Source: JBIOHJ01 sp044448905
GTDB lineage: Bacteria > Bacteroidota > Bacteroidia > AKYH767-A > OLB10
Assembly: GCA_044448905.1 (NCBI GenBank)
Contig: JBIOHJ010000031.1
Span: 1 to 27,448 of the forward strand
Reading direction: 5' to 3'
Length of the DNA stretch: 27,448 nucleotides
Positions 1 to 9,811 of the stretch are shown piece by piece (position 1 is the first letter of the stretch; every line of letters starts with the position of its first letter). Made by a program: the position numbers and the translations under genes. The notes beneath the pieces are model-generated. The model was not told where the DNA came from. It saw nothing but the letters and a program-made list of their open reading frames with translations, and did no database searches.

Positions 1-2064
1 CGCGCATAAAATATTTTGTGAAGAGGAAAACGCAGCAACAGGTGCCAGCGAAGTATTTAAAGAAGATTCCCACACTCCGCGCCCGTAATAGCTCACACGT
101 AAAACACTTGCCGATGTTCCGTTATTGTAAATCATAAAATCCGTGATGTCGGAAATAGTAGGAAGTCCGTTTGAATAATTCAGCCAGCTTGACATTGAAT
201 AATTTTTATAATAAACTCCTTTTGCCGTTCCCACATAAATTGATTCATCGGTTGAATACACATCGTGAATAACCCGGATGATATTTACATTTGGAAGATT
301 GTAGGTAACATTTGTCCAGGTTACTCCTTTGTCATCTGAACGGTACACCTTACTTCCGCACGAAACATAAACTATATTCGTGTTATTAGCGATGGGAGCA
401 ATACTCGCCCAGCTTCCAACACCTATTGGTGTCGGGTAATTTACAAACGTTGGGGTGTTAAACTGGTTGGTTGCATCATCACTGCGCCATAACTGGTTAG
501 CAGTTGTTACAACATAAAGCAAATTTGCATTAGCAGGATTAGAAGCCATGGCGCGCGCCTGCTGGGTGAAAGTCGAAATCGGAAACCAATACGGAATACC
601 GGAATATAAATTGTCAGTGCGGTACACATTCATGTTCTGTGCAAAGGCAACCCCGGTTTGTAAAGGAGGAAAATCAAATACAGTCAAGTTCGAAGATGTA
701 AAAGGCAAGCCAAAAGAATTTTCTCCACCACCTAAAAGATTTCTTCGCTTGCCGTTTTCGTGATAATACACCATTGAGTTGTTCAGATAATCAAAAGTTG
801 CTTTCGAGCCCCAATCGCCACCGCGATTGGTTTTCCATGAGGTGTTTGAAAAATAAAGTTCACCGTTATCCTGCGTGCCGATGCTTATCATATCTTTTTT
901 TGTCGGGCTCGTTCCCGCATGATAAATTTCAGTTGCACCAAGCCCATCGCTTTTCGGATTCCAGTTGTCACCTCCATCAGTGCTCAACCAAACACCTCCA
1001 TCATTGGCATTAAAAACCTGGATGGTGTTGTATGGATTAACTTTAATGTCGTGCATGTCGGTGTGAAGGTTTGCCCACCAATCTGTTAGTTGCGTCCATG
1101 TAATTCCCCCGTCTAATGATTTCCAGACAACATGAGCCACCACATAAACAATATCAGCATTGGTCAGGTCGCTGCACATGCTGAAATTATAATTTCCCTG
1201 TCCCCCGCCACCTGCATCATACCCAACTAAACTTTGAGAAGGATTATGATAAACTGTAGTGAAAGAATTTCCTCCATCAGTAGACTTTAAAATCGTTCCT
1301 TCATCTTTAATCATTCCAAGATAAACAACATTTGAGTCGGCAGGAGTAACAGCCAGCCTGAATCCCTGCCCGCTTCCGCCACCGGGAATTACTACACCGT
1401 TGGTAATTTGTGTCCAGGTATCGCCCATATCAACCGAACGCCAAAGCTGTGATGAAGTAACAGCAAAAATTATTGAAGTGTTTGCCACCGCTTTAAATTT
1501 CATATCTTTAAAATCACCCCCAACAAGTTTTATTGTCCAGTTTAACCCGGCATCAATTGTTTTTAAGATCCCGCTGTTGGTGGCAGCAATCAATTCTTCG
1601 TGATTAAAAGGACTCATTAATATTTCAACAGCCAAACGGTAGCCATAGCCGTTGTTGGCAATGTTCCATGTAGCGCCTTTGTCGGTTGTTTTCCAGATGC
1701 CTATTCCGTTTCCGTAATAATTCGGATCACCGGTGCCGAGATAAATAATGCTGTCATTCGTATAATCAATACAAACAGAAGCACAGGCAGTATGGGGAAG
1801 AAAATCGGTTCCGAGCTTTTGCCAGGTCTGTGAATTGTTGATTGTAATCCATAATCCACCCGAAGCAGAAGCAGCATACATTGTTTGAGGGTCGGATGGA
1901 TGAAATTTAATCTGACAAACCCTTCCGATTCCGTTTATCTGCCCGCTGACATTTGTAGGAAATAAATCAGGACCCACTAAATTCCAGTTTCCGGCAATCT
2001 GCGAAAACAATTGATTGCAGAAAAGAAAAAAAATTATGAAGAGGAAAGTATTTTTTATTTTCAT
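1..2064 (-). CDS. Secreted BNR/Asp-box repeat (sortilin-like propeller) protein with PKD domain, 3'-truncated by window edge
   Basis: The frame is open from an ATG at 2064 to base 1 (688 codons, no stop), so the C-terminus lies outside the window. Residues 1-22 form a signal peptide (a Lys-rich start, a Phe/Ile/Leu core, then a cleavage site after LFSQ). At least seven Asp-box motifs (S/T-x-D-x-G-x-x-W/F) are visible: TTDKGATW near 126, TIDAGLNW near 168, SVDMGDTW near 212, STDGGNSF near 262, SLDGGITW near 317, STDGGDNW near 363 and SDDKGVTW near 576. This is the pattern of sortilin/Vps10-type or xyloglucanase-type beta-propellers. From about residue 672 the sequence APVAAFSSSQNILCA looks like the start of a PKD domain, and a T9SS sorting domain would be expected beyond it. 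The gene lies 48 bp behind the small exported protein ending at 2113 and is probably cotranscribed with it. No glycosidase active site was identified, so an enzyme role is not claimed. Confidence 0.85.
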   Translation of the reverse strand, partial: MKIKNTFLFIIFFLFCNQLFSQIAGNWNLVGPDLFPTNVSGQINGIGRVCQIKFHPSDPQTMYAASASGGLWITINNSQTWQKLGTDFLPHTACASVCIDYTNDSIIYLGTGDPNYYGNGIGIWKTTDKGATWNIANNGYGYRLAVEILMSPFNHEELIAATNSGILKTIDAGLNWTIKLVGGDFKDMKFKAVANTSIIFAVTSSQLWRSVDMGDTWTQITNGVVIPGGGSGQGFRLAVTPADSNVVYLGMIKDEGTILKSTDGGNSFTTVYHNPSQSLVGYDAGGGGQGNYNFSMCSDLTNADIVYVVAHVVWKSLDGGITWTQLTDWWANLHTDMHDIKVNPYNTIQVFNANDGGVWLSTDGGDNWNPKSDGLGATEIYHAGTSPTKKDMISIGTQDNGELYFSNTSWKTNRGGDWGSKATFDYLNNSMVYYHENGKRRNLLGGGENSFGLPFTSSNLTVFDFPPLQTGVAFAQNMNVYRTDNLYSGIPYWFPISTFTQQARAMASNPANANLLYVVTTANQLWRSDDATNQFNTPTFVNYPTPIGVGSWASIAPIANNTNIVYVSCGSKVYRSDDKGVTWTNVTYNLPNVNIIRVIHDVYSTDESIYVGTAKGVYYKNYSMSSWLNYSNGLPTISDITDFMIYNNGTSASVLRVSYYGRGVWESSLNTSLAPVAAFSSSQNILCA

Positions 2065-2112
2065 CGAATGAATCTTTGACGAATTATTTTTTGTTTTTTC
2101 TTAAACCCGATT

Positions 2113-2574
2113 TTAATTTCCTGAGCGTTGTTTCTTCCAAAGTTCAAGCTGTTCATCAGTGGAAAGAATTCTTCCGTCCGGTTGTACATAGGGCTGCATT
2201 ACAAATTTCCAGTGTTCGAATTTTTTGCAATCGAATTTATATTTATTGGCTTCGGCTTCCTGTTTTTCTTCGCGGGTTACAAATAACCTGTCCCACAACG
2301 ATTTTTTCTTTTTCTCCGCAGTGGAGCTGTAAAATTTCTCCCCGATTATTTCATCTTCTTCCTTCGGTTTCTTTCGGTTTGCCCAAAACTCATCATATGC
2401 TTTCACTGCCTCAAAATAATTTACACTGGGATCTTCTATCATTTCAATCCAGAAAGGATATTTGGAATATTCCTTCGATGATTTTGCATTTTGCGAAAAT
2501 GAAAGCGTATTTAATCCTATAAGAATCAAAAATGTAAGAAGAAATTTTCCGCTCAGTAGTTGTAATCTTTTCAT
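2113..2574 (-). CDS. Small conserved exported protein of unknown function
   Basis: This is a 153-residue protein with a signal peptide at residues 1-28 (cleavage around LSFSQ-N). The mature part is highly charged. It contains SVNYFEAVKAYDEFW, then an acidic KKPKEEDEIIGEKFY segment, a Lys/Glu-rich helix, and the C-terminal motif FVMQPYVQPDGRILSTDEQ. I recall the combination of a 'NYFE..KA...FW' helix, an 'EEDE.IGE' stretch and 'YVQPDGRI' from conserved hypothetical proteins of Bacteroidota encoded beside large secreted BNR proteins, but I know of no assigned function. It is the first gene of a two-gene minus-strand unit with the BNR gene, so the two may act together, for example in maturation or surface retention of the propeller. 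That link is inference from position only. Confidence 0.8.
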   Translation of the reverse strand: MKRLQLLSGKFLLTFLILIGLNTLSFSQNAKSSKEYSKYPFWIEMIEDPSVNYFEAVKAYDEFWANRKKPKEEDEIIGEKFYSSTAEKKKKSLWDRLFVTREEKQEAEANKYKFDCKKFEHWKFVMQPYVQPDGRILSTDEQLELWKKQRSGN

Positions 2575-2870
2575 GTTAAAAATTTGAAGCGAAGTTAGAA
2601 ATAAAACTACAGACGAGCCTGTTAAAAAAATCAGTGTTTTACCACGGCAAATTAATAAGAAACTAATGCCAGGATTATGATTACTAAGCTATTCACAGCG
2701 ATAGGTATTAATAAAACTCGTTTATATACAATAAAAAATCATCCACTTGTATGAGATTAATTTTATAGACTGTTCGGGGAAGAATTTATGTTTGCAGCAT
2801 CTTTTAATAATAAAGTGCATTAAATAATAAATTTTCTTATACTTGTACCATTCAACCAAAACCTTAATCT
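2575..2870. other. Divergent intergenic region between the 2574(-) and 2871(+) genes
   Basis: This AT-rich spacer carries the promoters of two divergent transcription units. The only promoter-like box I can support is TATGTTTG at 2787-2794, on the plus strand. No small ORF or hairpin was seen here. Confidence 0.5.
2787..2794 (+). promoter_or_regulatory. Putative Bacteroidota -7 box for the 2871 gene
   Basis: TATGTTTG fits the Bacteroidota -7 consensus TAnnTTTG and lies 76 bp before the ATG at 2871. No clear TTTG -33 box was found at the usual 19-21 bp spacing, so the call is tentative. Confidence 0.35.
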
Positions 2871-5093
2871 ATGAAAAAATGCAAATCACTTATCTTGGTT
2901 TTATTTTTGTTCTTAACCACACAGCAAATTTTCGCTTCTCATATTGTTGGTTTGAGAATTACTTATGAATATGTCAATGCAGGAAATTATAAATTTAAGC
3001 TGAAGCTTTACAGGGATTGTTCAGGAATTCCTGCGCCTACTGCACCCGTAGTTTGTTTTCGATCTATTTCTAACTGCGCTACAGCCTTTACTTCTATTTT
3101 GGCGATGGACTCTGCTAATTCAGGATTCCCCGTTCCTTTTAATTCATGTTCTGTTGTAGGTCCGACATTTTGCACGGGGGGTAACATCTTTGCGTTTGAA
3201 GAATACAACTACTATGGTTCTGTTACGGTTCCCCTGTGTAATGACTGGATTGTTTCTTATTCTGAATGTTGCCGCAATCCTGCAATAACCAATATTGCCG
3301 GTGCCGGTGGATACGGTGCTTATGTTGAAACGCGTTTTAATAATCTTGATTATCCCGGTAACAGTTCGCCTGAATTTAATGCTGTACCAGTTAATTATTA
3401 TTGCGCAGGTATTCCCTCTCTTGTGGATTACAGCGCCTATGATCCTGATGGTGACTCGCTTAGCTATGAATTTTCTCCAATTCAGGATGGCCAATGTATG
3501 ACGGGTGCCACCGGTGCGATTCCATATATTAACCCTTTAACATATATGCAACCGTTGGCTACATTGGTACCAACCACATTTGATCCATTCACAGGCCAGA
3601 TAAACTTTACTCCCTCTGCCATTCAGATAAGTGTGATAGGGTTTAAAGTGAATGAATACCGAAACGGAGTTTTGATAGGCTCCGTAAGGAGAGATGATGA
3701 GGTGGTGGTGGTTGGCGCATTTGCAAATCCTGACACCATTGCCGGAACAGTATATTATGATTTAAATTCAAATAATGTATTTGATGGAAGCGATTTTTAC
3801 TCCTCCGGTACGCTTGTTCATATGGGTACCGGCAATACTTACGCTTCTACTTTTATAAATGGCAAGTATTTGTTTCAAACCGTTGCCGGAAGTTTTGATG
3901 TAGATATTCCAAATCCGCCTTTGTATACCATTCCGAACCCGGCTTTGTACACCGTCAATACTTCGGGCGGGGGAACATTCTATGGAGGAAATGATTTTGC
4001 CTTGCAACCTGTTCCCAATATGAACGATCTTAAGGTTAGTTTAAATCATTCATCAGCACCTGTACCCGGACAGCTGTATCCGATTATTATTACATACGAT
4101 AATGTTGGAAGCACTAATCAAACCAATGTGGATGTTCAGCTTACTCTTGATCCTGAATTAGCCTTTGTTTCTTCGACTCCTGTGCCCACTAACGTAAATG
4201 GTAATATGATAACATGGAATTTTCCTTCACTTAATATGTTTTCAGGAGGAATAATATATGTTGATGCGCTTACTGATACATTAGCTTTGCTCGGAGATAG
4301 TGTTTATTGCACAGCAACTATCACTCCCGTAGCGGGAGACATTACACCAACTGATAATTCAGATTCTTTCTGGGATATCATTCAAAGTTCTTTTGATCCA
4401 AACTATAAAGCAGTAAGCCCTGAGGGCGATTTGAACCTTTCGTTTGTAACCAACCAGGACTGGTTAACTTATACAATATATTTTCAAAACCTGGGAACAG
4501 CCGCAGCTAATTTTGTAAAGGTAAGTGACCTTATTGATTATGATCTTAATTTAGGCTCGTTTGAACTTGTTGCCGCAAGCAAAGCATGTGTGGTAGGTTT
4601 AGTAAGCCCCAACAGGCTTGAATTTTCATTTTACAATATGAATTTGCCGCCCGCGATTATTGATGAGCCGCACAGCCATGGTTTTGTTGAATTCAGAATT
4701 AAATGTCAACCGGGATTAAATATCGGAAAATATATTTCAAATAATGCACAAATTGTTTTCGACTTTAATCCACCGGTCTATACTAATACTGTAGTTAATT
4801 TGATTGTCGGTCCAACCAGTGTAAATGAGAATCCCGAAAGTATTTTTCATTTAAATGTTTTTCCTAACCCTGCAACAAATTATTTTGAGGTAGAGCTTAC
4901 CAATGACAGAATCGAAACAACAACACTGCAGGTTCATAATATACTGGGCGGGATAGTTTATGAAAATAAATACCTGTTGAAAAACGGATTTAACGTTTTG
5001 CGGGTTCCTGTTTCCGAGATGAGAAGCGGTATTTATTTTCTTGAATTATCAAAGCATGACGGGAGAAGTGTGGTCAAGGTTATCGCACATTAA
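2871..5093 (+). CDS. Secreted T9SS cargo protein with DUF11/DUF7619-like repeats
   Basis: This is a 740-residue protein. The signal peptide covers residues 1-22 and ends in IFA-S. The mature N-terminus starts SHIVGLRITYEYVNAGNYKF and continues with KLYRDCSG, a start typical of large Bacteroidota adhesin-like proteins that carry a gliding-motility-type N-terminal domain. Near 287-380 is an SdrD-B-like segment (GTVYYDLNSNNVFDGSDF). Near 386-500 is a DUF11-like beta domain (PVPGQLYPIIITYDNVGST). Near 505-644 is a DUF7619-type repeat (FDPNYKAVSPEG to NNAQIVFDFNPPVYTNT). Residues from about 662 form a T9SS type A sorting domain (VFPNPATNYFEVEL, SGIYFLEL), which implies export by T9SS and surface attachment or release. 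No catalytic motif is visible, so a structural or adhesive role is likelier. A hairpin terminator follows the stop codon. Confidence 0.85.
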   Translation: MKKCKSLILVLFLFLTTQQIFASHIVGLRITYEYVNAGNYKFKLKLYRDCSGIPAPTAPVVCFRSISNCATAFTSILAMDSANSGFPVPFNSCSVVGPTFCTGGNIFAFEEYNYYGSVTVPLCNDWIVSYSECCRNPAITNIAGAGGYGAYVETRFNNLDYPGNSSPEFNAVPVNYYCAGIPSLVDYSAYDPDGDSLSYEFSPIQDGQCMTGATGAIPYINPLTYMQPLATLVPTTFDPFTGQINFTPSAIQISVIGFKVNEYRNGVLIGSVRRDDEVVVVGAFANPDTIAGTVYYDLNSNNVFDGSDFYSSGTLVHMGTGNTYASTFINGKYLFQTVAGSFDVDIPNPPLYTIPNPALYTVNTSGGGTFYGGNDFALQPVPNMNDLKVSLNHSSAPVPGQLYPIIITYDNVGSTNQTNVDVQLTLDPELAFVSSTPVPTNVNGNMITWNFPSLNMFSGGIIYVDALTDTLALLGDSVYCTATITPVAGDITPTDNSDSFWDIIQSSFDPNYKAVSPEGDLNLSFVTNQDWLTYTIYFQNLGTAAANFVKVSDLIDYDLNLGSFELVAASKACVVGLVSPNRLEFSFYNMNLPPAIIDEPHSHGFVEFRIKCQPGLNIGKYISNNAQIVFDFNPPVYTNTVVNLIVGPTSVNENPESIFHLNVFPNPATNYFEVELTNDRIETTTLQVHNILGGIVYENKYLLKNGFNVLRVPVSEMRSGIYFLELSKHDGRSVVKVIAH

Positions 5094-5122
5094 TATCTCC
5101 TTGTGATTCTGACAATAAAATA

Positions 5123-5153
5123 AAAGTTGCTGTAATTATACAGCAACTTTTTT
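5123..5153 (+). terminator. Intrinsic terminator after the 740-residue T9SS protein gene
   Basis: A perfect 10-bp stem, AAAGTTGCTG (5123-5132) with CAGCAACTTT (5141-5150), encloses an 8-nt loop and runs into a T tract. It starts 30 bp after the stop at 5093 and lies just before the next gene, so 2871 and 5183 are probably separate transcription units. Confidence 0.8.
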
Positions 5154-5182
5154 AATTAATACCTGCATCAAAAAAAATTGAA

Positions 5183-8100
5183 ATGAAAAAAATTGCAGCA
5201 CTTTGCATTGCTTTAATTTATTCGCTCACTATTGAAGCGCAAACAATAGTCTTTCACGAAAACATGGAAGTAATTGACAGTGTAAATTCATTGGTTGCCC
5301 CTGGATGGTTTGCCAATACACGATTGCAGGTAAGCGGTTTGCAGAGCGATTCGGCAAGCATAATACTCAATGATACATGCATTCTTGAAACAATAAGTAT
5401 TGATCTGTCGGCATACGCATTTGCGTCACTGCAATTTAAACATATATGCAAGGTGCATTTTTTTGATGGAGCAATTGTTCAGGTTTTTAATGGGACCAGC
5501 TGGGTGCAGCTTGCGGCACAGCACATGATGCCTGGACAACCCGATAGCATGACATTTGCAAATCAGAATAATAATTTCAGTGACGCTACTTACGTTGACT
5601 GGCTGCCGGCACAGGTGATAGACCCGACAAATGCATGGTGGAAAACCGAAAATTTTAATATTTCATCCATTGCCGGAAATGTTTCAAATGTCAAAATCAG
5701 GTGGGTTCTTATGGATCTGAGCGCTCCCGGTGGTTTTGGTAAAAACGGTTGGTTTATTGATGATATTGTTGTTGCAGCATCAACTTGCGAAATGTTTCCA
5801 CCGTCAATCTCGCTTAACCCGCCCGTTATTCCAAATAACATTTACTACTTGGGACCTTTTACAATTAGCGCACAGATTACTGATGCTTCAGGAATAAATC
5901 CCGCATCGGTGATGCTGCATTATTCTGTTAATGGCGGAATAGTGCAGGATATTCCGATGAGTTTTGCTGGCGGCAATATTTATACAGGAATAATGCCGGC
6001 TGTTAACGACAGCGATTCGGTTTGTTATTTTATTACAGCAAACGATAATAGTGCGTGTGCAAATCCCGCTCAGTATCCTGCAGCAGGTTGTGTTCAATTT
6101 ACCGCATACCAGTTTTCATTTCCTTATTGCGATAATTTCGACAGCCAGAATAACTGGACTGATACCTCTCTTTCGGGTACCCCCTGGCAGTTAGGAACCC
6201 CATCGGGCGGATTTCCATCAGCGCCACATTCTGCCCCTAACGTGTGGGAGGTAGGTCTTACTACTCCTTATCTGAACAATTCGAATTCATTTCTGGTTTC
6301 ACCGCAGCTTAGCTTTTCAGGAGTTTATAATGCGCAACTTAGCTGCTGGTTAAATTTCAATACGGAGCAGAATTGGGACGGGGTGCATCTCGAATATTCT
6401 TTAGACAGCATTAACTGGTTGCAATTAGGAACTTATAATGATCCGAACGGATCAAACTGGTATAACTTCCAAATCATTAATTGTAATGGATTGCCTGGAT
6501 GGAGTGGTAATTCAGGATTAATCACCGGAAATGTAAACGGATGGATTCAGGCTGAATACTCATTGAGCTCAGCCGGATTGGATAATGTACCCTACGCATG
6601 GTTGCGGTTCAACTTTTGTTCTGATGCAATTGTTACCGCTCCTGGTTTTGCCATTGATGATTTTTGCATAACGATTCCTGCACAAATTGATGCAGGTGTA
6701 AAACAGATCTTGTCGCCTTCAGGAATAAACATAGAAGGAACCTGTTTGCCTGTCATTGTTAAAATAAAAAATTACGGTCAGCAAACTATTACCCAGGTTA
6801 CGGTTTCTTATACATTGAATGGCGGATCACCGGTATCGCAAATATGGAATGGCAGCCTTGCACCGGGCGCAACAGTTATTGATACATTTCCTTGCTTTAA
6901 CGTTCCACCCGGCACCTATTCTGTTTGTGCATATACCACCCTTGCCGGAGATTCAGTTTTTTTTAATGATACCAGTTGCGTAACGGGTTTCGGAATTCCA
7001 TTTCTAACGGCACCCGTATGTGACGATTTTGAAACAGGAAACGGTGGCTTTTACGTTCCTCCGAATTTATTTTCACCTTCTGAATGGCAACTTGGAACAC
7101 CGAACTATGGGGTTACAACCGGTGCTCATTCGGGTACAAAAGCATGGGATATTAATCTAAATTCACCTTACGCTGCCAATGCGCGCGATACATTATATTC
7201 TGCTTTCTACAATGTATCTGGCGCTTCAAACCCTTCGTTATCATTTTGGCAAAAGCGGTACACTACTGTTCCTACTGACGGATTTTTTATTGAATACTCA
7301 GTGGACACCGGGTTAACGTGGCAACAACTCGGAACATATAACGACCCGAACGCGCTTAACTGGTATAACAGGCAAATGCTGACTACCGTTTTTAAAAGCG
7401 CATGGGATGATAATTCATTTGGATGGATATATTCACGATATTTTCTCCAGACTGTACTCGGCACGCATCCGACCATTCAGTTCCGTTTCATTTTTGTTTC
7501 CGCGCCCAGCGGACCAATTGCGCATGGCGTTACCATTGATGACTTCTGTATTTCAATTCCTTCAGCCACCGATGCCGGTGTAACCGATGTATTATCTTTT
7601 TCAGGTAACTTTCTGCAGCAGGGACAAACAGACAGTGTAGTGGTGGGATTCAGAAATTATGGTTCTTCAGCATTAACATCTGTAAATATTTATTTTAAAG
7701 TCAATAACGGATCACCGGTTGGGCCCTATGCCTGGAATGGAAATCTTGCACCCGGTGCATCGGTATCACCATTTATTTTATCGGGTTTTAATTATACAAT
7801 CCCGGCTGGTACATTCAATTTATGTGCATGGACATCCTTAACTGCAGATGGCGATCATGCCAATGACACATTATGCTCAGCATTACACGGCTTAACTCTT
7901 TTTCAGGTTACGTATGCTTCTCCTTATTGTGATTCGTATGATAGCCTTCCTGATTACTGGAATAATTCCATACTAACGGGAGGCTCACCATCCACTATCT
8001 GGCAACGGGGAATGCCGGCTTATGGCGCAACTACCGGTACCCATACAGGCGCCAATGCATGGGATATTAATTTAACTACTACTTATTTTGAGAATGCTGA

Positions 8101-9712
8101 CGTTGCGCTTTATTCTCCTCTATTTGAAATACCCCTTGGCGCTGATGCTGAATTAAGCTTTTGGCAAAACAGAAACACTGAAAACAACTGGGATGGCACA
8201 CGGCTGGAATACACCATTAATGGAGGTCTCAACTGGATTATGCTCGGACTATATAATGATACTGCAGGTACTAACTGGTATAATAGCCAGTTGTGGTGCA
8301 GCAACATGTCCGGGTGGGCGGGTAATTCAAACGGATGGAAATATTGCGAATACAGGAATCTTTCTGTGCTTAACGGGCAAACAGTCCAATTCCGTTTTGT
8401 ATTCTGCTCGGATGCCAGCGTAATTCTTGACGGAATATCCATTGATGATTTTTGCATCAACATTCCACCTCCGCTCAGCGCATCGGCCAATTCGATCGCT
8501 GTAAATAACCCGGTACCTCTTTATTTTCCGGGACAGTGCCTTCTGTTTAAAGCTGAGTTTGGCAATTCGGGAACCGTTGATATTACCACACTGACAGCAA
8601 ATTTATTTGTGGATGGAAATTTAATTGATTCGGATGTTGTAAACTTTTCCCCGCCATTGGTGCCGGGCGCTGTCTCACCGGTTCATATTTTTTCTAATTG
8701 CTGGACCGCAATGCCTGGAATTCACACTGCATGTGTTGAAACCAGTAATCCTAACGGGTCAGCCGATTTGTACCCGAACGATGATTCACTATGCACAACA
8801 TTTTCAGTAGTCAATTCTGTTGATCTCACTTCAGGCATACCTTATTGTCAGGATTTTGAGACACAGCAATTCTTTTTGGCTGTCAATTCAGTTACTTATT
8901 CCAATGTTTCATCCTGGAAATATGGTTCGCCTTCCAAAACGTATCTTTCAGGCGCGTATAGTGGACTCAAAGCATGGGTTACCTCGCTAACGGGGAACTA
9001 CCCGCCTAACGATCAGTCGGCACTTATTTCCCCTGTAATTATTCTGAATTCAAATACCTCTTACAACTTTAGCTTCTGGACAAAATTTAAAACCGAATTT
9101 TTAACCGATGGGGGCACCCTCCAGTATTCTACAGATTATGCAACATCATGGAATATCATCGGCAACAGCCTGGATCCACAATGGATGAATTCAACAAATA
9201 TTATTGCAATCAATCCCATTACTCCTCCTTATGTACCGGGATGGAGCGGCACAAATTCAGCATGGGAGCAAAAACAGCATCTGTTATGTTTTCCGTCTTT
9301 TTCAGGATCGCCTGTAAATGTTATTTTCCGCTTTTTGTTTATGAGCGATATTTTCACACAGGACGAAGGATGGGAAATAGAAGATTTGTGCATTGCGCCC
9401 GATGCAACCCTGTGCACAGTAGGTATCGAAGAAATGCCTTCAACTAACGGCTTGACGCTTTCTGAAAATATTCCCAATCCTTTTAATGCGACAACAAAAA
9501 TTACATTTGGCATCCCTTCGGGCGGGTTTGCCGAAATTAAAATAACCAACCTGTATGGAATGACGGTTTCTGTACCCGTATCAGGGAATTATGCTGCAGG
9601 TATGCACACAATTACCATTCAAAAACAATCTTTAGCACCTGGCATTCATTTTTATTCATTAACAAGCAATGGCAAAACACTTACTCGTAAAATGATTGTG
9701 AGCAGCGAATGA
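5183..9712 (+). CDS. Giant modular T9SS cargo protein with five MAM-like jelly-roll repeats and CARDB-like linkers
   Basis: This is a 1509-residue protein with a signal peptide at residues 1-19 (cleavage after IEA). Five related modules of about 180-190 residues are visible. Each opens with a Cys-containing PYCDxFD-like motif and closes with IDDFCI-like residues: about 20-200 (divergent, IDDIVVAAS), 313-499, 611-793, 913-1094 and 1219-1402 (EIEDLCIAP). Inside the modules, phrases such as WQLGTP, G-x-x-AWDINL, LEYSxD, W-x-QLGTYNDP and NWYN recur. This is the pattern of MAM/LamG-like jelly-roll domains of Bacteroidota adhesins and peptidases. Between modules 2/3 and 3/4 lie CARDB-like Ig domains starting DAGVKQIL and DAGVTDVL. 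A T9SS type A sorting domain runs from about 1424 to the end (ENIPNPFNATTKITF, APGIHFYSL). No protease or glycosidase active site is present in what I can read, so an adhesive, scaffold or carbohydrate-binding surface role is the best guess. Confidence 0.85.
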   Translation: MKKIAALCIALIYSLTIEAQTIVFHENMEVIDSVNSLVAPGWFANTRLQVSGLQSDSASIILNDTCILETISIDLSAYAFASLQFKHICKVHFFDGAIVQVFNGTSWVQLAAQHMMPGQPDSMTFANQNNNFSDATYVDWLPAQVIDPTNAWWKTENFNISSIAGNVSNVKIRWVLMDLSAPGGFGKNGWFIDDIVVAASTCEMFPPSISLNPPVIPNNIYYLGPFTISAQITDASGINPASVMLHYSVNGGIVQDIPMSFAGGNIYTGIMPAVNDSDSVCYFITANDNSACANPAQYPAAGCVQFTAYQFSFPYCDNFDSQNNWTDTSLSGTPWQLGTPSGGFPSAPHSAPNVWEVGLTTPYLNNSNSFLVSPQLSFSGVYNAQLSCWLNFNTEQNWDGVHLEYSLDSINWLQLGTYNDPNGSNWYNFQIINCNGLPGWSGNSGLITGNVNGWIQAEYSLSSAGLDNVPYAWLRFNFCSDAIVTAPGFAIDDFCITIPAQIDAGVKQILSPSGINIEGTCLPVIVKIKNYGQQTITQVTVSYTLNGGSPVSQIWNGSLAPGATVIDTFPCFNVPPGTYSVCAYTTLAGDSVFFNDTSCVTGFGIPFLTAPVCDDFETGNGGFYVPPNLFSPSEWQLGTPNYGVTTGAHSGTKAWDINLNSPYAANARDTLYSAFYNVSGASNPSLSFWQKRYTTVPTDGFFIEYSVDTGLTWQQLGTYNDPNALNWYNRQMLTTVFKSAWDDNSFGWIYSRYFLQTVLGTHPTIQFRFIFVSAPSGPIAHGVTIDDFCISIPSATDAGVTDVLSFSGNFLQQGQTDSVVVGFRNYGSSALTSVNIYFKVNNGSPVGPYAWNGNLAPGASVSPFILSGFNYTIPAGTFNLCAWTSLTADGDHANDTLCSALHGLTLFQVTYASPYCDSYDSLPDYWNNSILTGGSPSTIWQRGMPAYGATTGTHTGANAWDINLTTTYFENADVALYSPLFEIPLGADAELSFWQNRNTENNWDGTRLEYTINGGLNWIMLGLYNDTAGTNWYNSQLWCSNMSGWAGNSNGWKYCEYRNLSVLNGQTVQFRFVFCSDASVILDGISIDDFCINIPPPLSASANSIAVNNPVPLYFPGQCLLFKAEFGNSGTVDITTLTANLFVDGNLIDSDVVNFSPPLVPGAVSPVHIFSNCWTAMPGIHTACVETSNPNGSADLYPNDDSLCTTFSVVNSVDLTSGIPYCQDFETQQFFLAVNSVTYSNVSSWKYGSPSKTYLSGAYSGLKAWVTSLTGNYPPNDQSALISPVIILNSNTSYNFSFWTKFKTEFLTDGGTLQYSTDYATSWNIIGNSLDPQWMNSTNIIAINPITPPYVPGWSGTNSAWEQKQHLLCFPSFSGSPVNVIFRFLFMSDIFTQDEGWEIEDLCIAPDATLCTVGIEEMPSTNGLTLSENIPNPFNATTKITFGIPSGGFAEIKITNLYGMTVSVPVSGNYAAGMHTITIQKQSLAPGIHFYSLTSNGKTLTRKMIVSSE

Positions 9713-9721
9713 TGCTTTTCT

Positions 9722-9741
9722 ACACAATATCGGGGTTGTGT
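9722..9741 (+). terminator. Weak hairpin, possible terminator after the 1509-residue protein gene
   Basis: ACACAA (9722-9727) pairs with TTGTGT (9736-9741) around an 8-nt loop, 10 bp after the stop codon, with a short T run following. The stem is only 6 bp, so confidence is low. Confidence 0.3.
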
Positions 9742-9760
9742 TTAGATTTCTGTTCTGAAA

Positions 9761-9788
9761 CCTGTCAGGGGCTTCGCGACCTGACAGG
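9761..9788. repeat. CCTGTCAGG palindromic repeat, copy 1
   Basis: This is a perfect 9-bp inverted repeat, CCTGTCAGG and CCTGACAGG, around GGCTTCGCGA. Related copies lie at 10187, 11274 and 11324. The elements resemble the REP-like intergenic palindromes common in Bacteroidota genomes. Confidence 0.75.
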
Positions 9789-9811
9789 CGGCTCCCGGGT
9801 ATTTTCCATGA

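Noticed and set aside
2076..2522. 148-residue plus-strand open frame
   Set aside because: It lies opposite the small exported protein gene (2113-2574), which has a signal peptide and recognisable motifs. The plus frame has none.
8110..8490. 126-residue minus-strand open frame
   Set aside because: Shadow of the 1509-residue T9SS protein.
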